Assembly (NCBI GenBank): GCA_947477885.1
Contig: CANJUD010000014.1
Span: forward strand, 1 to 64,000
Direction: 5' to 3'
Length of the DNA stretch: 64,000 nucleotides
Source of the DNA: Bacteroidota bacterium
Lineage (GTDB): Bacteria > Bacteroidota > Bacteroidia > UKL13-3
A program made the translations under genes and the position numbers. Each line of letters begins with the position of its first letter. The first letter of the stretch is position 1. The notes under the pieces are model-generated. The model searched no databases and had not been told where the DNA came from. It was given only the letters and a program-made list of their open reading frames with translations. Shown here piece by piece: positions 36,039 through 44,902 of the stretch.

Positions 36039-37115
36039 TTATATACTTTCTACTATATTATTTACGGCTTCAAAAACCTTAGTCGGTTCCAAAGTTTCCA
36101 TGCAACTTACTCCATCCGCACAGGTGCCTAGATAAAAACATTTACATTCTTTACTAGGTTCCACAATAGTTCCTATATCGCCTTTTACATTAAACTCATA
36201 AGGATTAAATATATTATTCATCAATACCATTTTTTTGCCCAAGCCCATGGTTATGTGCATGGCCATAGTAACTTGTGTTACCACCAAATCACATTGGTAT
36301 ACTAAGTTTATAAATTGTTGTAGGGGAAAATATCCGAAATAAGTTGCCCCTGTTTTCTCTTCAAGTTCTAAGTTACGTTCATGTTCTTGCTTGCCACCGA
36401 GTATAATAACATTATAGTTTTTCGATTGTAGTAATTTAATTAATTCAACCCACTTTTCGGTACTCCACAATCGTGTTACCCAACGGTCGCCACAACCAGT
36501 GTTTAGTCCGATAGTTTTTTTGGATTTATCAATTTCCCAATCATATCCTTTGCCTTCGTGGTTATCGAGCAAATATTTCTCATTGTTATAAGTATAACCA
36601 CATATTTCAAAAATCTCTTCTGGGTAGCTTTTGGTATTTGCTTGGCTCACATCATCAAACAAACCTGTATGGAATTTATGCTCAGCAAGTTTATTGTAAG
36701 GTTGTATTACGCCATCTTTCAATATAAATCCATGTTTGGTTTTGGCAGTTACGGTTTGCAATAGAGCACCAGCTTCCTTGTCTTTATCTAAGTTAATAGC
36801 TACATCCCAATTGGTATTTTGAATATATAATATATTTTTCAATTCAAATCCTAAAATTTCATGCACTTCACTTTTCGGCAAAATGTCGGGAGTTAAAGTA
36901 AGCCACGTAATTTTACAACCTGGGTATTCAGCTTTTAATTTCTGTACCAATGGTGTGGTTCTTATCACATCGCCCATCGCCCCCAGTTTTATTATTAATA
37001 TCTTGTGCGTAATTTTCTCGTAGTACGAGCAACCATCGCAGTGCACTTTGTGTCTCTTATGTGGGGTGCAAGGTAGGTCTCCTCTAAAATGAATACAATC
37101 GGCTTTATAGAACAT
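36039..37115 (-). CDS. Glycosyltransferase family 9 (heptosyltransferase-like)
   Basis: This 358-residue GT-B enzyme probably adds a sugar to lipopolysaccharide core or a related glycan. The N-terminal domain opens ILIIKLGAMGDVIRTTPLVQ, the typical family 9 acceptor loop. The C-terminal domain shows GLNTGCGDRWVTRLWSTEKW and the nucleotide-binding area LVVTQVTMAMHITMGLGKKM. An extra Cys/His-rich segment sits at the very N-terminus (Cys7, Cys16, Cys26, Cys29, with His9, His19, His22, His25), and CKCFYLGTCADGVSC lies near the C-terminus. These could bind a metal. It stands alone, with its own minus-7 element. Confidence 0.9.
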   Translation of the reverse strand: MFYKADCIHFRGDLPCTPHKRHKVHCDGCSYYEKITHKILIIKLGAMGDVIRTTPLVQKLKAEYPGCKITWLTLTPDILPKSEVHEILGFELKNILYIQNTNWDVAINLDKDKEAGALLQTVTAKTKHGFILKDGVIQPYNKLAEHKFHTGLFDDVSQANTKSYPEEIFEICGYTYNNEKYLLDNHEGKGYDWEIDKSKKTIGLNTGCGDRWVTRLWSTEKWVELIKLLQSKNYNVIILGGKQEHERNLELEEKTGATYFGYFPLQQFINLVYQCDLVVTQVTMAMHITMGLGKKMVLMNNIFNPYEFNVKGDIGTIVEPSKECKCFYLGTCADGVSCMETLEPTKVFEAVNNIVESI

Positions 37116-37134
37116 ATTTTATATTTTGAATTTG

Positions 37135-37142
37135 CAAAGATA
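37135..37142 (-). promoter_or_regulatory. Minus-7 element of the GT9 gene
   Basis: On the minus strand this reads TATCTTTG. It ends 19 nt before the ATG at 37115. No minus-33 TTG is obvious. Confidence 0.55.
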
Positions 37143-37244
37143 TGCAGCCAACCTTTTTGGCACACGTTTCGTAAGGGTGAATATGAAATATTTTTTTCAA
37201 CTGAAAATATTTTGGTTACTTGAAATTTTATGCTTTATTTTGAA

Positions 37245-40200
37245 ATGTCAATGACAGCACGCAGCCTTTTCCTTAATTTTTTATTGTTAGTGATTGGGTT
37301 TTCCGTTGGTCTAAACCGAGCAGGAGCAACCCATTTAATGGGCGGCAGCCTTACCTACGAGTATAAAGGAGTTGTAACTTCACCTTCGGGACAAAAATCG
37401 GCCAAGTACTTAGTCACCTTAAAAGTTTATAGAGATTGCAGTATTAGCACCAATGCACAATTGGATGATGTAATAGATATTTCAATTTACAATCACAATC
37501 CCAATTCCGATGATCACTCTCTTTATAATACTATCTCGCTTAACTTAGCAAGTTCTCAAACAATAATTCCCCCGGCACCTTGTAAAAATGTGATACACTA
37601 TTGTGTTGAGGAAGGATTATATCAGAGTTTTGTTGAATTGCCACTTTCTCATAACGGCTATCATTTAGTTTATAAAAGATGTTGCAGAAACCAGCAGGTA
37701 AACTTAGCATATGACCAAGGACAAACCTATTATGTCTATATACCAGATTCTGATTTAAAGAACAGCAGCCCTTACTTTACTGAGCCGCCCGTTCCGTTCT
37801 TATGTGTGAATGATACCAACTCAATTAATAACTATACCATCGATAAAGATGGAGATTCATTAGTTTATAAATTCTCATATCCGTTTAAAGGAGGCAACAG
37901 TCAAACCCCCAAACCTACTGTAGTTTCTGTGTTCCATATTAATCCTTCCAATTCAGGAGGAGATGACAATGCCACATTGCCATTGGTAGATTATAATAGT
38001 GGTTATTCATTTTCAAAACCCTTTGGCAATAATGGTTATAGTTCCATAAATAAATTTACCGGACTTTGTAAATATAAAGCAACCCTCAAAGGTAACTATT
38101 CGCTAGCAGTTGACGTGTTTGAATACAGAAATGGAAAGCTGATTAGTTCTGTAAGGCGAGATGTACAATTAATTTTTGATGCTTGCCCTTATAATCTTGA
38201 GCCGTCATTCAACATGCAGGGAGGGATAACACCGCCCAAAGGCATTGATGGTAAATATTATGAAGTGGAAGCAGGTAATAAGATTTGTTTCGATATCGCT
38301 GAAACTGATACGCCAGCACAAACAGTTTCTTTAATTGTGAAAGGAGAGCCTTTGCAAGGATCTGCCAAACTTGGCACTGCTAATTTAGCCACCTGCAATA
38401 ACGTTAATGGATCAGGTGGTAAGGTTACAACAACTTTCTGTTGGCAAACTACTTGTAGTCAAGCTGATAATATTCCTTATTTTGTTACCGCAACAGCAAC
38501 TGATGACGGTTGTCCACCCAAAAGTTCAATCATTAATATATTTATAAAAATTAAACCTGTTATAGATACAGGTGCATTAAAAGGCGATACCATTGTATGC
38601 CAAAATAAAGTGGTGCCGTATTATACAGCAGCTAAAACTGGATATACCTACGATTGGTCCGTCTTGAATGGCAATATTAAATCAGGGCAAGGCACCAACT
38701 CAATTAATGTGGAATGGCCCACTGCTGGCAATGGTAAAGTAACGGTTGTTCTTAAAAATACTGCAGGATGTAGCAGTACGCCTACTGAAAAAAATATTAT
38801 TATATTACCCCCCGTTAATGTAAAACCAGTTGCAGGCGACACCGCACTTTGTGAATATGTAACCAATAAGCCATATAGCATTCAGGCAACATCAGGCTCC
38901 ACTTACAAATGGTTTGCATTTAATGGGAAAATAGTTTCAAATTCACCGCAAAATTCTATTGTGGTTAATTGGGGTTATCGAGGTACTGGTTATATTGCAG
39001 TTGTTGAAACCAACCAATATGGTTGCAGCAGCGACAGTATGTATTTGTATGTGAATATATATTTCCCAACTACAGGCCCTATGAAAGGAACGCAATCCGT
39101 TTGCCCTAATGTGCCGGGTGTAGAATATGAAATCCCTCAAGCACCAGGCTCTACTTATTACTGGAAAATTATTGGCGGCAAGCAATCATCTGGCGGTAAT
39201 AGCAATAAAATTACTGTTGATTGGGGAAGTGTTGGGCAAGGTTATGTTGAAGTTTTAGAAATAAATAAATATGGATGTGTGGGTGATACACTGATATATC
39301 CTGTTTCAAAAGAGTATACATTAAAAGGTCAAACACCAACAGGCGATACTCTTGTGTGTGCATACACTACAGGTGTTGTATATCAAGTAAATTATACAAA
39401 CAGAAGTCATTATGCATGGCAAATAAATGGTGGAACTATTACTGCCGATAATGACAGCGGACGTATAGTAGTAAATTGGGGTGGACCAGGCACAGCCAAT
39501 TTATCTTGCAAAGAAACATCTTTCGACTCCATCAATAATTTACCATGTTTTGGCAGTTTTGTAAAGTTAGATGTACGTATAGCTCCTCTGCCTAGTGCCA
39601 AATTGATTTATGGAAGCATGGATTTTTGTGAATCGAGCAAATTATTATTATATCAAACAAAAGGAAATAAAGGTTCCACCTATCAATGGAGTTTAGATGG
39701 TGTTGCCTTGCCGCAAACTACTGATACACTTTCATTGGCTTTCCCTCTTGCAGGTAGCTATAAACTATCATTTATTGAAACCACTACCGACAACTGTGTG
39801 GGGCTGCCATTCGATACTACTATTATAGTTCATCCCAAACCAACCACCTCAATAATTACAGGCGATACGGATATATGCTATCCCAACTTTAAGAACCATC
39901 CATATAGTGTCTCTGGTTTCGCAAACTCTACTTTCGATTGGCATATACAAAATGGGAATATAAAAAATGGTCAAGGTACCAATACCATCACGGCTGATTT
40001 CTTGGGTAAAAATCCTGCATCATTATATGTATTAGAAAAATCGCAATACGGATGTGTAGGCGATACTGTCCTTCTTTCAATATATATAGATCGTCCACAA
40101 CTTAGTATTAACTATGTTACGGTGGGTAAACTAAACGATGTGGTAAATGAAGTATACTGGTCGCTAACGGCCGCACCACGTTATAACAGTTTGTTCGAAA

Positions 40201-40916
40201 TATATCGCCGCAAAGCATATACAACTGATACCTTTAAATTGATTGGCACTGCAGAAGGTTCAGTTCGCAGTTATACAGATGAGAGCGTAGATGTAAATAA
40301 AACCAATTATGAATATTATGTAAGAGGTTACGATTTATGCGGGTCTCCCTTGCAAACCAAGGTGCATACTACCATTTTATTAAAAGGTACCAAAACCCAA
40401 CCTTATGATGTTTCTATTTATTGGACACAATATTTTGGTTGGCCTAGTGGCGTTGATGCATATAATATCATGCGTAAATTCCCCGAAGATCCTGATTATT
40501 TAAACTACGATGCCACTTCGTTCGATACTATTAGACAATACAGCAATGGGTTCGATAGCTACGAGCAAACATATAGGATTCAAGGAATTCAAGCATCTGG
40601 CACCTATGTTTCATGGTCAAACAAAGTAACTTTTAATTTTGATCCTGCTTGTTGGATACCCAATTCTTTCACACCCAATGGCGATAATTTGAATGACTAT
40701 TTCGAATTGAAAGGCGGAAGCTTAAAAACTTTTGAAATAAATATATACAATCGTTGGGGTGAACATTTGTTTACTTCCAATTCTCTTAAACAGAGTTGGG
40801 ATGGCAAGTTCCATGGTGTTGAAAGTCCTGAAGATTTATATGTTTACGTAGTCAAATATTGGGGCTTCGACAATGTACTCCAATCACGTACCGGCGAGAT
40901 TCATCTGATTCGTTAG
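37245..40916 (+). CDS. Large CHU_C-domain T9SS surface protein with Ig/PKD-like repeats
   Basis: This is an exported protein of about 1,220 residues. I place the start at the ATG at 37245, since upstream ATG 37230 gives a longer, poorer signal peptide. After the signal sequence comes the block ATHLMGGSLTYEY and YLVTLKVYRDCSI, the opening of gliding-motility-associated CHU_C proteins. A variable domain and roughly six Ig/PKD-like repeats of about 85-90 residues follow. Each starts near a G-D-T-x-V/L-C motif and contains W-x-x-x-G and N-W-G-x-x-G motifs. A fibronectin-like part comes next. The C-terminus CWIPNSFTPNGDNLNDYFEL to GEIHLIR is the T9SS type B sorting domain (TIGR04131-like). It should be attached to the cell surface. 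A paralogue lies at 47142-51503. Confidence 0.93.
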   Translation: MSMTARSLFLNFLLLVIGFSVGLNRAGATHLMGGSLTYEYKGVVTSPSGQKSAKYLVTLKVYRDCSISTNAQLDDVIDISIYNHNPNSDDHSLYNTISLNLASSQTIIPPAPCKNVIHYCVEEGLYQSFVELPLSHNGYHLVYKRCCRNQQVNLAYDQGQTYYVYIPDSDLKNSSPYFTEPPVPFLCVNDTNSINNYTIDKDGDSLVYKFSYPFKGGNSQTPKPTVVSVFHINPSNSGGDDNATLPLVDYNSGYSFSKPFGNNGYSSINKFTGLCKYKATLKGNYSLAVDVFEYRNGKLISSVRRDVQLIFDACPYNLEPSFNMQGGITPPKGIDGKYYEVEAGNKICFDIAETDTPAQTVSLIVKGEPLQGSAKLGTANLATCNNVNGSGGKVTTTFCWQTTCSQADNIPYFVTATATDDGCPPKSSIINIFIKIKPVIDTGALKGDTIVCQNKVVPYYTAAKTGYTYDWSVLNGNIKSGQGTNSINVEWPTAGNGKVTVVLKNTAGCSSTPTEKNIIILPPVNVKPVAGDTALCEYVTNKPYSIQATSGSTYKWFAFNGKIVSNSPQNSIVVNWGYRGTGYIAVVETNQYGCSSDSMYLYVNIYFPTTGPMKGTQSVCPNVPGVEYEIPQAPGSTYYWKIIGGKQSSGGNSNKITVDWGSVGQGYVEVLEINKYGCVGDTLIYPVSKEYTLKGQTPTGDTLVCAYTTGVVYQVNYTNRSHYAWQINGGTITADNDSGRIVVNWGGPGTANLSCKETSFDSINNLPCFGSFVKLDVRIAPLPSAKLIYGSMDFCESSKLLLYQTKGNKGSTYQWSLDGVALPQTTDTLSLAFPLAGSYKLSFIETTTDNCVGLPFDTTIIVHPKPTTSIITGDTDICYPNFKNHPYSVSGFANSTFDWHIQNGNIKNGQGTNTITADFLGKNPASLYVLEKSQYGCVGDTVLLSIYIDRPQLSINYVTVGKLNDVVNEVYWSLTAAPRYNSLFEIYRRKAYTTDTFKLIGTAEGSVRSYTDESVDVNKTNYEYYVRGYDLCGSPLQTKVHTTILLKGTKTQPYDVSIYWTQYFGWPSGVDAYNIMRKFPEDPDYLNYDATSFDTIRQYSNGFDSYEQTYRIQGIQASGTYVSWSNKVTFNFDPACWIPNSFTPNGDNLNDYFELKGGSLKTFEINIYNRWGEHLFTSNSLKQSWDGKFHGVESPEDLYVYVVKYWGFDNVLQSRTGEIHLIR

Positions 40917-40975
40917 GCACTTGTGGTGGTGAGCGGAGTCGAACCATCGCCAACTAAATTGTCCCATCTCTCTAT

Positions 40976-40983
40976 TACTTTTG
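40976..40983 (+). promoter_or_regulatory. Minus-7 element of the PorE-like gene
   Basis: TACTTTTG matches TAnnTTTG and ends 5 nt before the ATG at 40989, which helps choose that start. It lies about 60 bp after the stop of the preceding gene. A GAGCGGAGTCGAACC repeat word lies at 40931-40945. Confidence 0.6.
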
Positions 40984-40988
40984 CCCCT

Positions 40989-42884
40989 ATGATGAAACGC
41001 GTAGCAAAAATATTTTGTGCTTTACTATTTGTGTGGTCTTGCGGCACCGCACAAATCTTGCCTGAGAGCAGTACCCAAAACAAAAAAGCCCTCAAGAAGT
41101 TCAATGAGGCTATTGCAGCAATGGGAATAAAAAGCCCTGAAGAGATTCTCAAACTAGTTAATGAAGCTATTCAAAAAGATCCTAAATATATTGATGCCTT
41201 GATGTTTAAAGGCGATATATTGGAAGATATGAAGCAAATGGATTCAGCCATTGCCTCAGTTGAAAGGGTACTGATGATTAATCCTGATTTCCCCATGGCG
41301 TATTACCGCTTAGGGCAAATGCAAACAGCTGCGGGCAATTTTGAAAAAGCGAGAGCTGTGCTCGAGAAATTTCTCACCTATCCCAAAATTCTGGAACCAA
41401 GATATAATACTGCCAAGGCTTTATTGGCAAGGGCAAATTTTGGAATTACTGCAATGAAAAATCCCGTGCAATTTGAGCCCGAAAATCTGGGACCCAATAT
41501 TAATACTTCATATAAAGATTATTTCCCTAGCTTCACAGTGGATGGTAAGCAAATGATATTTGATAGAAACGTAAATGGTAATGAAGAGTTTTACATCAGC
41601 CAAGTAGATGGCAAAACATTTACCCCGGGCAAAATATTACCACCACCCATGAACAGTAATGAACGCCAAAGTTATCCCAGCTTTACCGCTGATGGTAAAT
41701 TCGTTTTCTTTGCGCGCTTTACCGATGGAGGAGGTAGCAATTGCGACATTTGGTTCTCTTTCCTAAATGGCACAGTATGGAGCACTCCCAAAAACTTGGG
41801 CACACCCATCAATACCATTGGTTGGGAGTCGCAGCCCTGCATAAGTGCTGATGGCCGCACCTTGTATTTTATAAGCAACCGAGGTGGCAGTTCCGATATA
41901 TATGTGAGCAAGTTTAATGGCAAATGGTCAACTCCGGTAAGCCTTGGGCCCAATATTAATTCGACAGGCGATGAGCAGGCTCCCTTCATTCACCCCGATG
42001 GCAAAACATTGTACTTCTCATCAAATGGCCGCATTGGCATAGGTGAGTATGATATATATATGAGCCGCTTAGGTAAAGATGGCAAATGGGTCGAGGCTGT
42101 TAATATGGGCTACCCCCTCAATTCATTAAAAGATGAACGCAGTATGATAGTGGCCGCCAATGGTATTGATGGTTATATAACAACCGACAACCTAAAAGGC
42201 TTTGGCGATTGGGATATATATAAATTCACCGTGGATCCGGCTTACCGCCCGCAGCAAGTTACTTATGTTAAAGGAACCATTGTTGATGATAAAACCAACA
42301 AACCTGTGGATGCACTTATCGAGGTTTTAGATTTAAGCACCAAAGAAAGCTATTATATATCCCACTCTAATGCTTTGAGCGGGCAGTTTTTTGCTTGCTT
42401 ACCCACAGGTTCCAATTGCATGTTCAAGGTGCAGGGTGAGGGGTATTTGTTTTATACGCAAAACTATTCCTTTCCCAATTCTAACTCCGTGCAAAAGCCC
42501 GAACAGCTTTCTATCCGTTTACAAAAGCTAGAGAAGGGGAGTATTCTAACTTTAAACAATGTATTTTTTGAAATCGATAAATTCGATTTAAAACCCGAAT
42601 CGTTTACTGAACTAGATTTGGTGGTAGAACTGCTGAAGCGTAACCCCAAACTAAAAGTAGAACTAGGCGGGCATACTGACTCTATAGGTAGCAAGCTGCT
42701 AAACAAAATCCTATCGACCAACAGGGCAAAAGCTGTTTACGATTACTTGGTAAGCAAAGCCATTCCCGCGACCCAACTCACCCACAAAGGCTATGGCGAT
42801 ACAGCACCCTTTACCACCAACAAAACCGAAGAAGGGCGTAAACTGAATAGGAGGACAGAGATGAAAGTAACGGGGGTGGAGTAG
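40989..42884 (+). CDS. porE: PorE-like T9SS component (TPR, propeller, CRD, OmpA_C)
   Basis: The 631-residue exported protein has the domain order of PorE. A signal sequence (MMKRVAKIFCALLFVWS) is followed by TPR repeats (about 25-150), a beta-propeller of PD40/WD40-like blades (about 165-425, such as FPSFTVDGKQMIFDRN and ISADGRTLYFISNRGGSSDI), and a carboxypeptidase-regulatory-like domain (about 435-520, YVKGTIVDDKTNKPVDALIE). An OmpA_C domain ends the protein (VFFEIDKFDLKPES, LGGHTDSIGS, KLNRRTEMKV). PorE links the secretion machine to peptidoglycan in Porphyromonas. The start at 40989 is chosen because a minus-7 element ends 5 nt upstream. Its position between two CHU_C cargo genes fits a role in T9SS export. 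Confidence 0.85.
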   Translation: MMKRVAKIFCALLFVWSCGTAQILPESSTQNKKALKKFNEAIAAMGIKSPEEILKLVNEAIQKDPKYIDALMFKGDILEDMKQMDSAIASVERVLMINPDFPMAYYRLGQMQTAAGNFEKARAVLEKFLTYPKILEPRYNTAKALLARANFGITAMKNPVQFEPENLGPNINTSYKDYFPSFTVDGKQMIFDRNVNGNEEFYISQVDGKTFTPGKILPPPMNSNERQSYPSFTADGKFVFFARFTDGGGSNCDIWFSFLNGTVWSTPKNLGTPINTIGWESQPCISADGRTLYFISNRGGSSDIYVSKFNGKWSTPVSLGPNINSTGDEQAPFIHPDGKTLYFSSNGRIGIGEYDIYMSRLGKDGKWVEAVNMGYPLNSLKDERSMIVAANGIDGYITTDNLKGFGDWDIYKFTVDPAYRPQQVTYVKGTIVDDKTNKPVDALIEVLDLSTKESYYISHSNALSGQFFACLPTGSNCMFKVQGEGYLFYTQNYSFPNSNSVQKPEQLSIRLQKLEKGSILTLNNVFFEIDKFDLKPESFTELDLVVELLKRNPKLKVELGGHTDSIGSKLLNKILSTNRAKAVYDYLVSKAIPATQLTHKGYGDTAPFTTNKTEEGRKLNRRTEMKVTGVE

Positions 42885-43008
42885 ATTTTGAGGTTGGGCT
42901 TTTTTTTACCTAACTGTTTTCAAGGGAATTGAGAAATACAGCTAATATTCGTCCCAGTTGCATCAACACAACTTCAGGGATGCGTTAACTGTCATAAACC
43001 TGATAATA

Positions 43009-43419
43009 GTTGAAGCGGAGCTTTCGAAAATTGAGAGTTATATACAAAAAGCAAATGACCAGTTGCTTAAAACTGATAAATTTTTTCTTGAGGGCAATCT
43101 TGAGAATGATTCATACTACAGGTAAAAAAAATCGTATCATAGCGAACTGATATTATATACTTCTGAAAAATTAAGTTTGCAGGAAATAGTCACTGGCTTT
43201 TTGCAGCAGGTTGAATTCGCTTTGAATGTTATATCAAACCTCGGAAATCTTTGGCAGGAGTTGGATATAGACAGTAAACGTAAGATGCTGTGTTAGATAC
43301 TCAATAAAAAACTGTTATTTACAAATGGAAAGTATCGAACACCCATTGAGAAAAATATATTTACTGAACTGTTCAATATTAACGAGAATTTTAATAGCCC
43401 TAAAAAAGAAATGACCGCC
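43009..43419 (+). pseudogene. Degenerate serine recombinase C-terminal fragment
   Basis: In one frame the stretch 43009-43419 reads as the C-terminal part of a large serine recombinase: VEAELSKIESYIQKANDQLL, EGNLENDSYYR, then FLQQVEFALNVISNLGNLW, WQELDIDSKRKMLC, and KYRTPIEKNIF. Two in-frame stops interrupt it (TAA at 43123-43125 and TAG at 43294-43296), and the N-terminal catalytic domain is missing. Upstream sequence to about 42900 may be further decayed remnants. The fragment ends about 25 bp from a tRNA-Lys gene, a common integration site. It is probably the scar of an integrative element. Confidence 0.8.
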
Positions 43420-43444
43420 ATCTCTGGCAGTCATTCTCATACAG

Positions 43445-43517
43445 TGATCCCGCTGGGACTCGAACCCAGGACCCCAACATTAAAAGTGTTATGCTCTACC
43501 AACTGAGCTACGGAATC
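43445..43517 (-). tRNA. tRNA-Lys (anticodon UUU)
   Basis: Read on the minus strand, this 73-nt gene folds into a cloverleaf. The acceptor arms GATTCCG and CGGGATC pair with one G-U. The D arm is GCTC-AGTTGGTA-GAGC. The anticodon arm TAACA-CTTTTAA-TGTTG has anticodon TTT. The T arm is CTGGG-TTCGAGT-CCCAG. The discriminator is A and CCA is not encoded. The recombinase remnant lies immediately 3' of it. Confidence 0.97.
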
Positions 43518-43608
43518 GATTTTCTTTTTTTGGAGGTGCAAAGGTAAGGTTTCAGTGACCTCTTTTGCAAACCGATTTGTAAATTAATTATAAGTGATTG
43601 AGCACTAA

Positions 43609-44637
43609 TTAATCTTGCTCCAATTTTGCAATTACACCATGAGAAAATGCCTTTTCTCTTATCTGTGCTTCTATCTCATCCGACATCTCTGGATTGTCCA
43701 ATAACATCTGTTTCACTGAATCGCGCCCTTGTCCAATTTTTGTATCATTATAACTAAACCATGAGCCGCTCTTTTTAATAATATCATAGTCGACACCTAA
43801 GTCTACGATTTCACCTACTTTTGAAATCCCTAGTCCATATAATATATCAAACTCAACTACACGGAATGGCGGAGCAACTTTGTTCTTGGCAACTTTCACT
43901 TTAGTGCGATTCCCAACTATATCGGTACCATCTTTCAATTGACCAATGCGGCGAATATCAATACGCACAGATGCATAAAACTTAAGAGCATTACCACCAG
44001 TAGTAGTTTCGGGGTTGCCAAACATCACGCCTATTTTTTCACGCAATTGGTTGATAAAAATACAACAGCAATTGGTTTTATTAATAGTACCCGTGAGTTT
44101 ACGCAAAGCCTGACTCATTAAACGGGCTTGCAATCCCATTTTGCTATCGCCCATATCGCCTTCAATTTCTGCACGAGGTACTAGTGCAGCCACACTATCA
44201 ATTACTATAATATCTATAGCACCAGAACGAATTAAGTTGTCAGCAATTTCTAATGCCTGCTCACCATCATCCGGTTGAGATATAAGGAGTGATGAAGTGT
44301 CTATTCCCAACTTCTCAGCATAAGTTTTATCGAACGCATGTTCTGCATCAATAAACGCTGCAATGCCTCCTGCCTTTTGTGCTTCGGCAATGGCATGCAT
44401 AGAAAGTGTGGTTTTACCTGATGACTCAGGTCCATATATTTCTATAACACGGCCTTTGGGGAAACCTCCAATGCCAAGTGCGATATCAAGCCCCAGAGAA
44501 CCTGTTGATAGCGCTTCAATGCCTTCAATACGGTCATCGTTCATTTTCATTACGATACCTTTTCCATATGCTTTTTCCAATCGCTCGATTGTACTTTGCA
44601 ATGATTTAATTTTCTCGCTGTCCATATTTTTTGTCAT
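43609..44637 (-). CDS. recA: Recombinase A
   Basis: This is the central ATP-dependent strand-exchange protein of homologous recombination and SOS signalling. I place the start at the ATG at 44637 ([13 protein letters not shown], 342 residues), which is the normal length. The open frame extends 18 codons further up but looks like leader sequence, and an ATG at 44625 is a second option. Motifs are [31 protein letters not shown] (Walker A), [40 protein letters not shown] and [14 protein letters not shown]. It stands alone next to the tRNA-Lys gene. Confidence 0.98.
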   Translation of the reverse strand: MTKNMDSEKIKSLQSTIERLEKAYGKGIVMKMNDDRIEGIEALSTGSLGLDIALGIGGFPKGRVIEIYGPESSGKTTLSMHAIAEAQKAGGIAAFIDAEHAFDKTYAEKLGIDTSSLLISQPDDGEQALEIADNLIRSGAIDIIVIDSVAALVPRAEIEGDMGDSKMGLQARLMSQALRKLTGTINKTNCCCIFINQLREKIGVMFGNPETTTGGNALKFYASVRIDIRRIGQLKDGTDIVGNRTKVKVAKNKVAPPFRVVEFDILYGLGISKVGEIVDLGVDYDIIKKSGSWFSYNDTKIGQGRDSVKQMLLDNPEMSDEIEAQIREKAFSHGVIAKLEQD

Positions 44638-44750
44638 AATTAGTGCGAAGGTATTACAATACCAATTTGGTGAAATAAACCAATTGTTCACAAGGTTAAT
44701 AACATTTCTAAAAACATAGAAGTATTTTTATTAAAAATACGAATGCAAGT

Positions 44751-44792
44751 CTGAGCGGAGTCGAAGACAGCCTACCCTTCGACTCCGCTCAG
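44751..44792. terminator. GAGCGGAGTCGAAG inverted repeat
   Basis: CTGAGCGGAGTCGAAG (44751-44766) and its perfect complement (44777-44792) form a 16-bp stem around a 10-base loop. It lies between the divergent recA and aminotransferase genes, so it cannot end either of them and may instead be a mobile or structural repeat. It is a paired form of the repeat family seen at 5400, 20700 and 21171-21495. Confidence 0.8.
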
Positions 44793-44902
44793 GGTAGCAA
44801 CCTCGGTTCTTATTATATGTTCACTACTAAAATCTATAATAAAAATCCTGAATTACGATTATTAAGTCGCCATGCTTTTTATTTGCATCAAAATTATTTT
44901 CG

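Noticed and set aside
37245-40916. Fusion of two unrelated genes
   Set aside because: The Cys-rich opening, Ig-like repeats and sorting domain form the usual plan of CHU_C proteins, so a single gene is sufficient.
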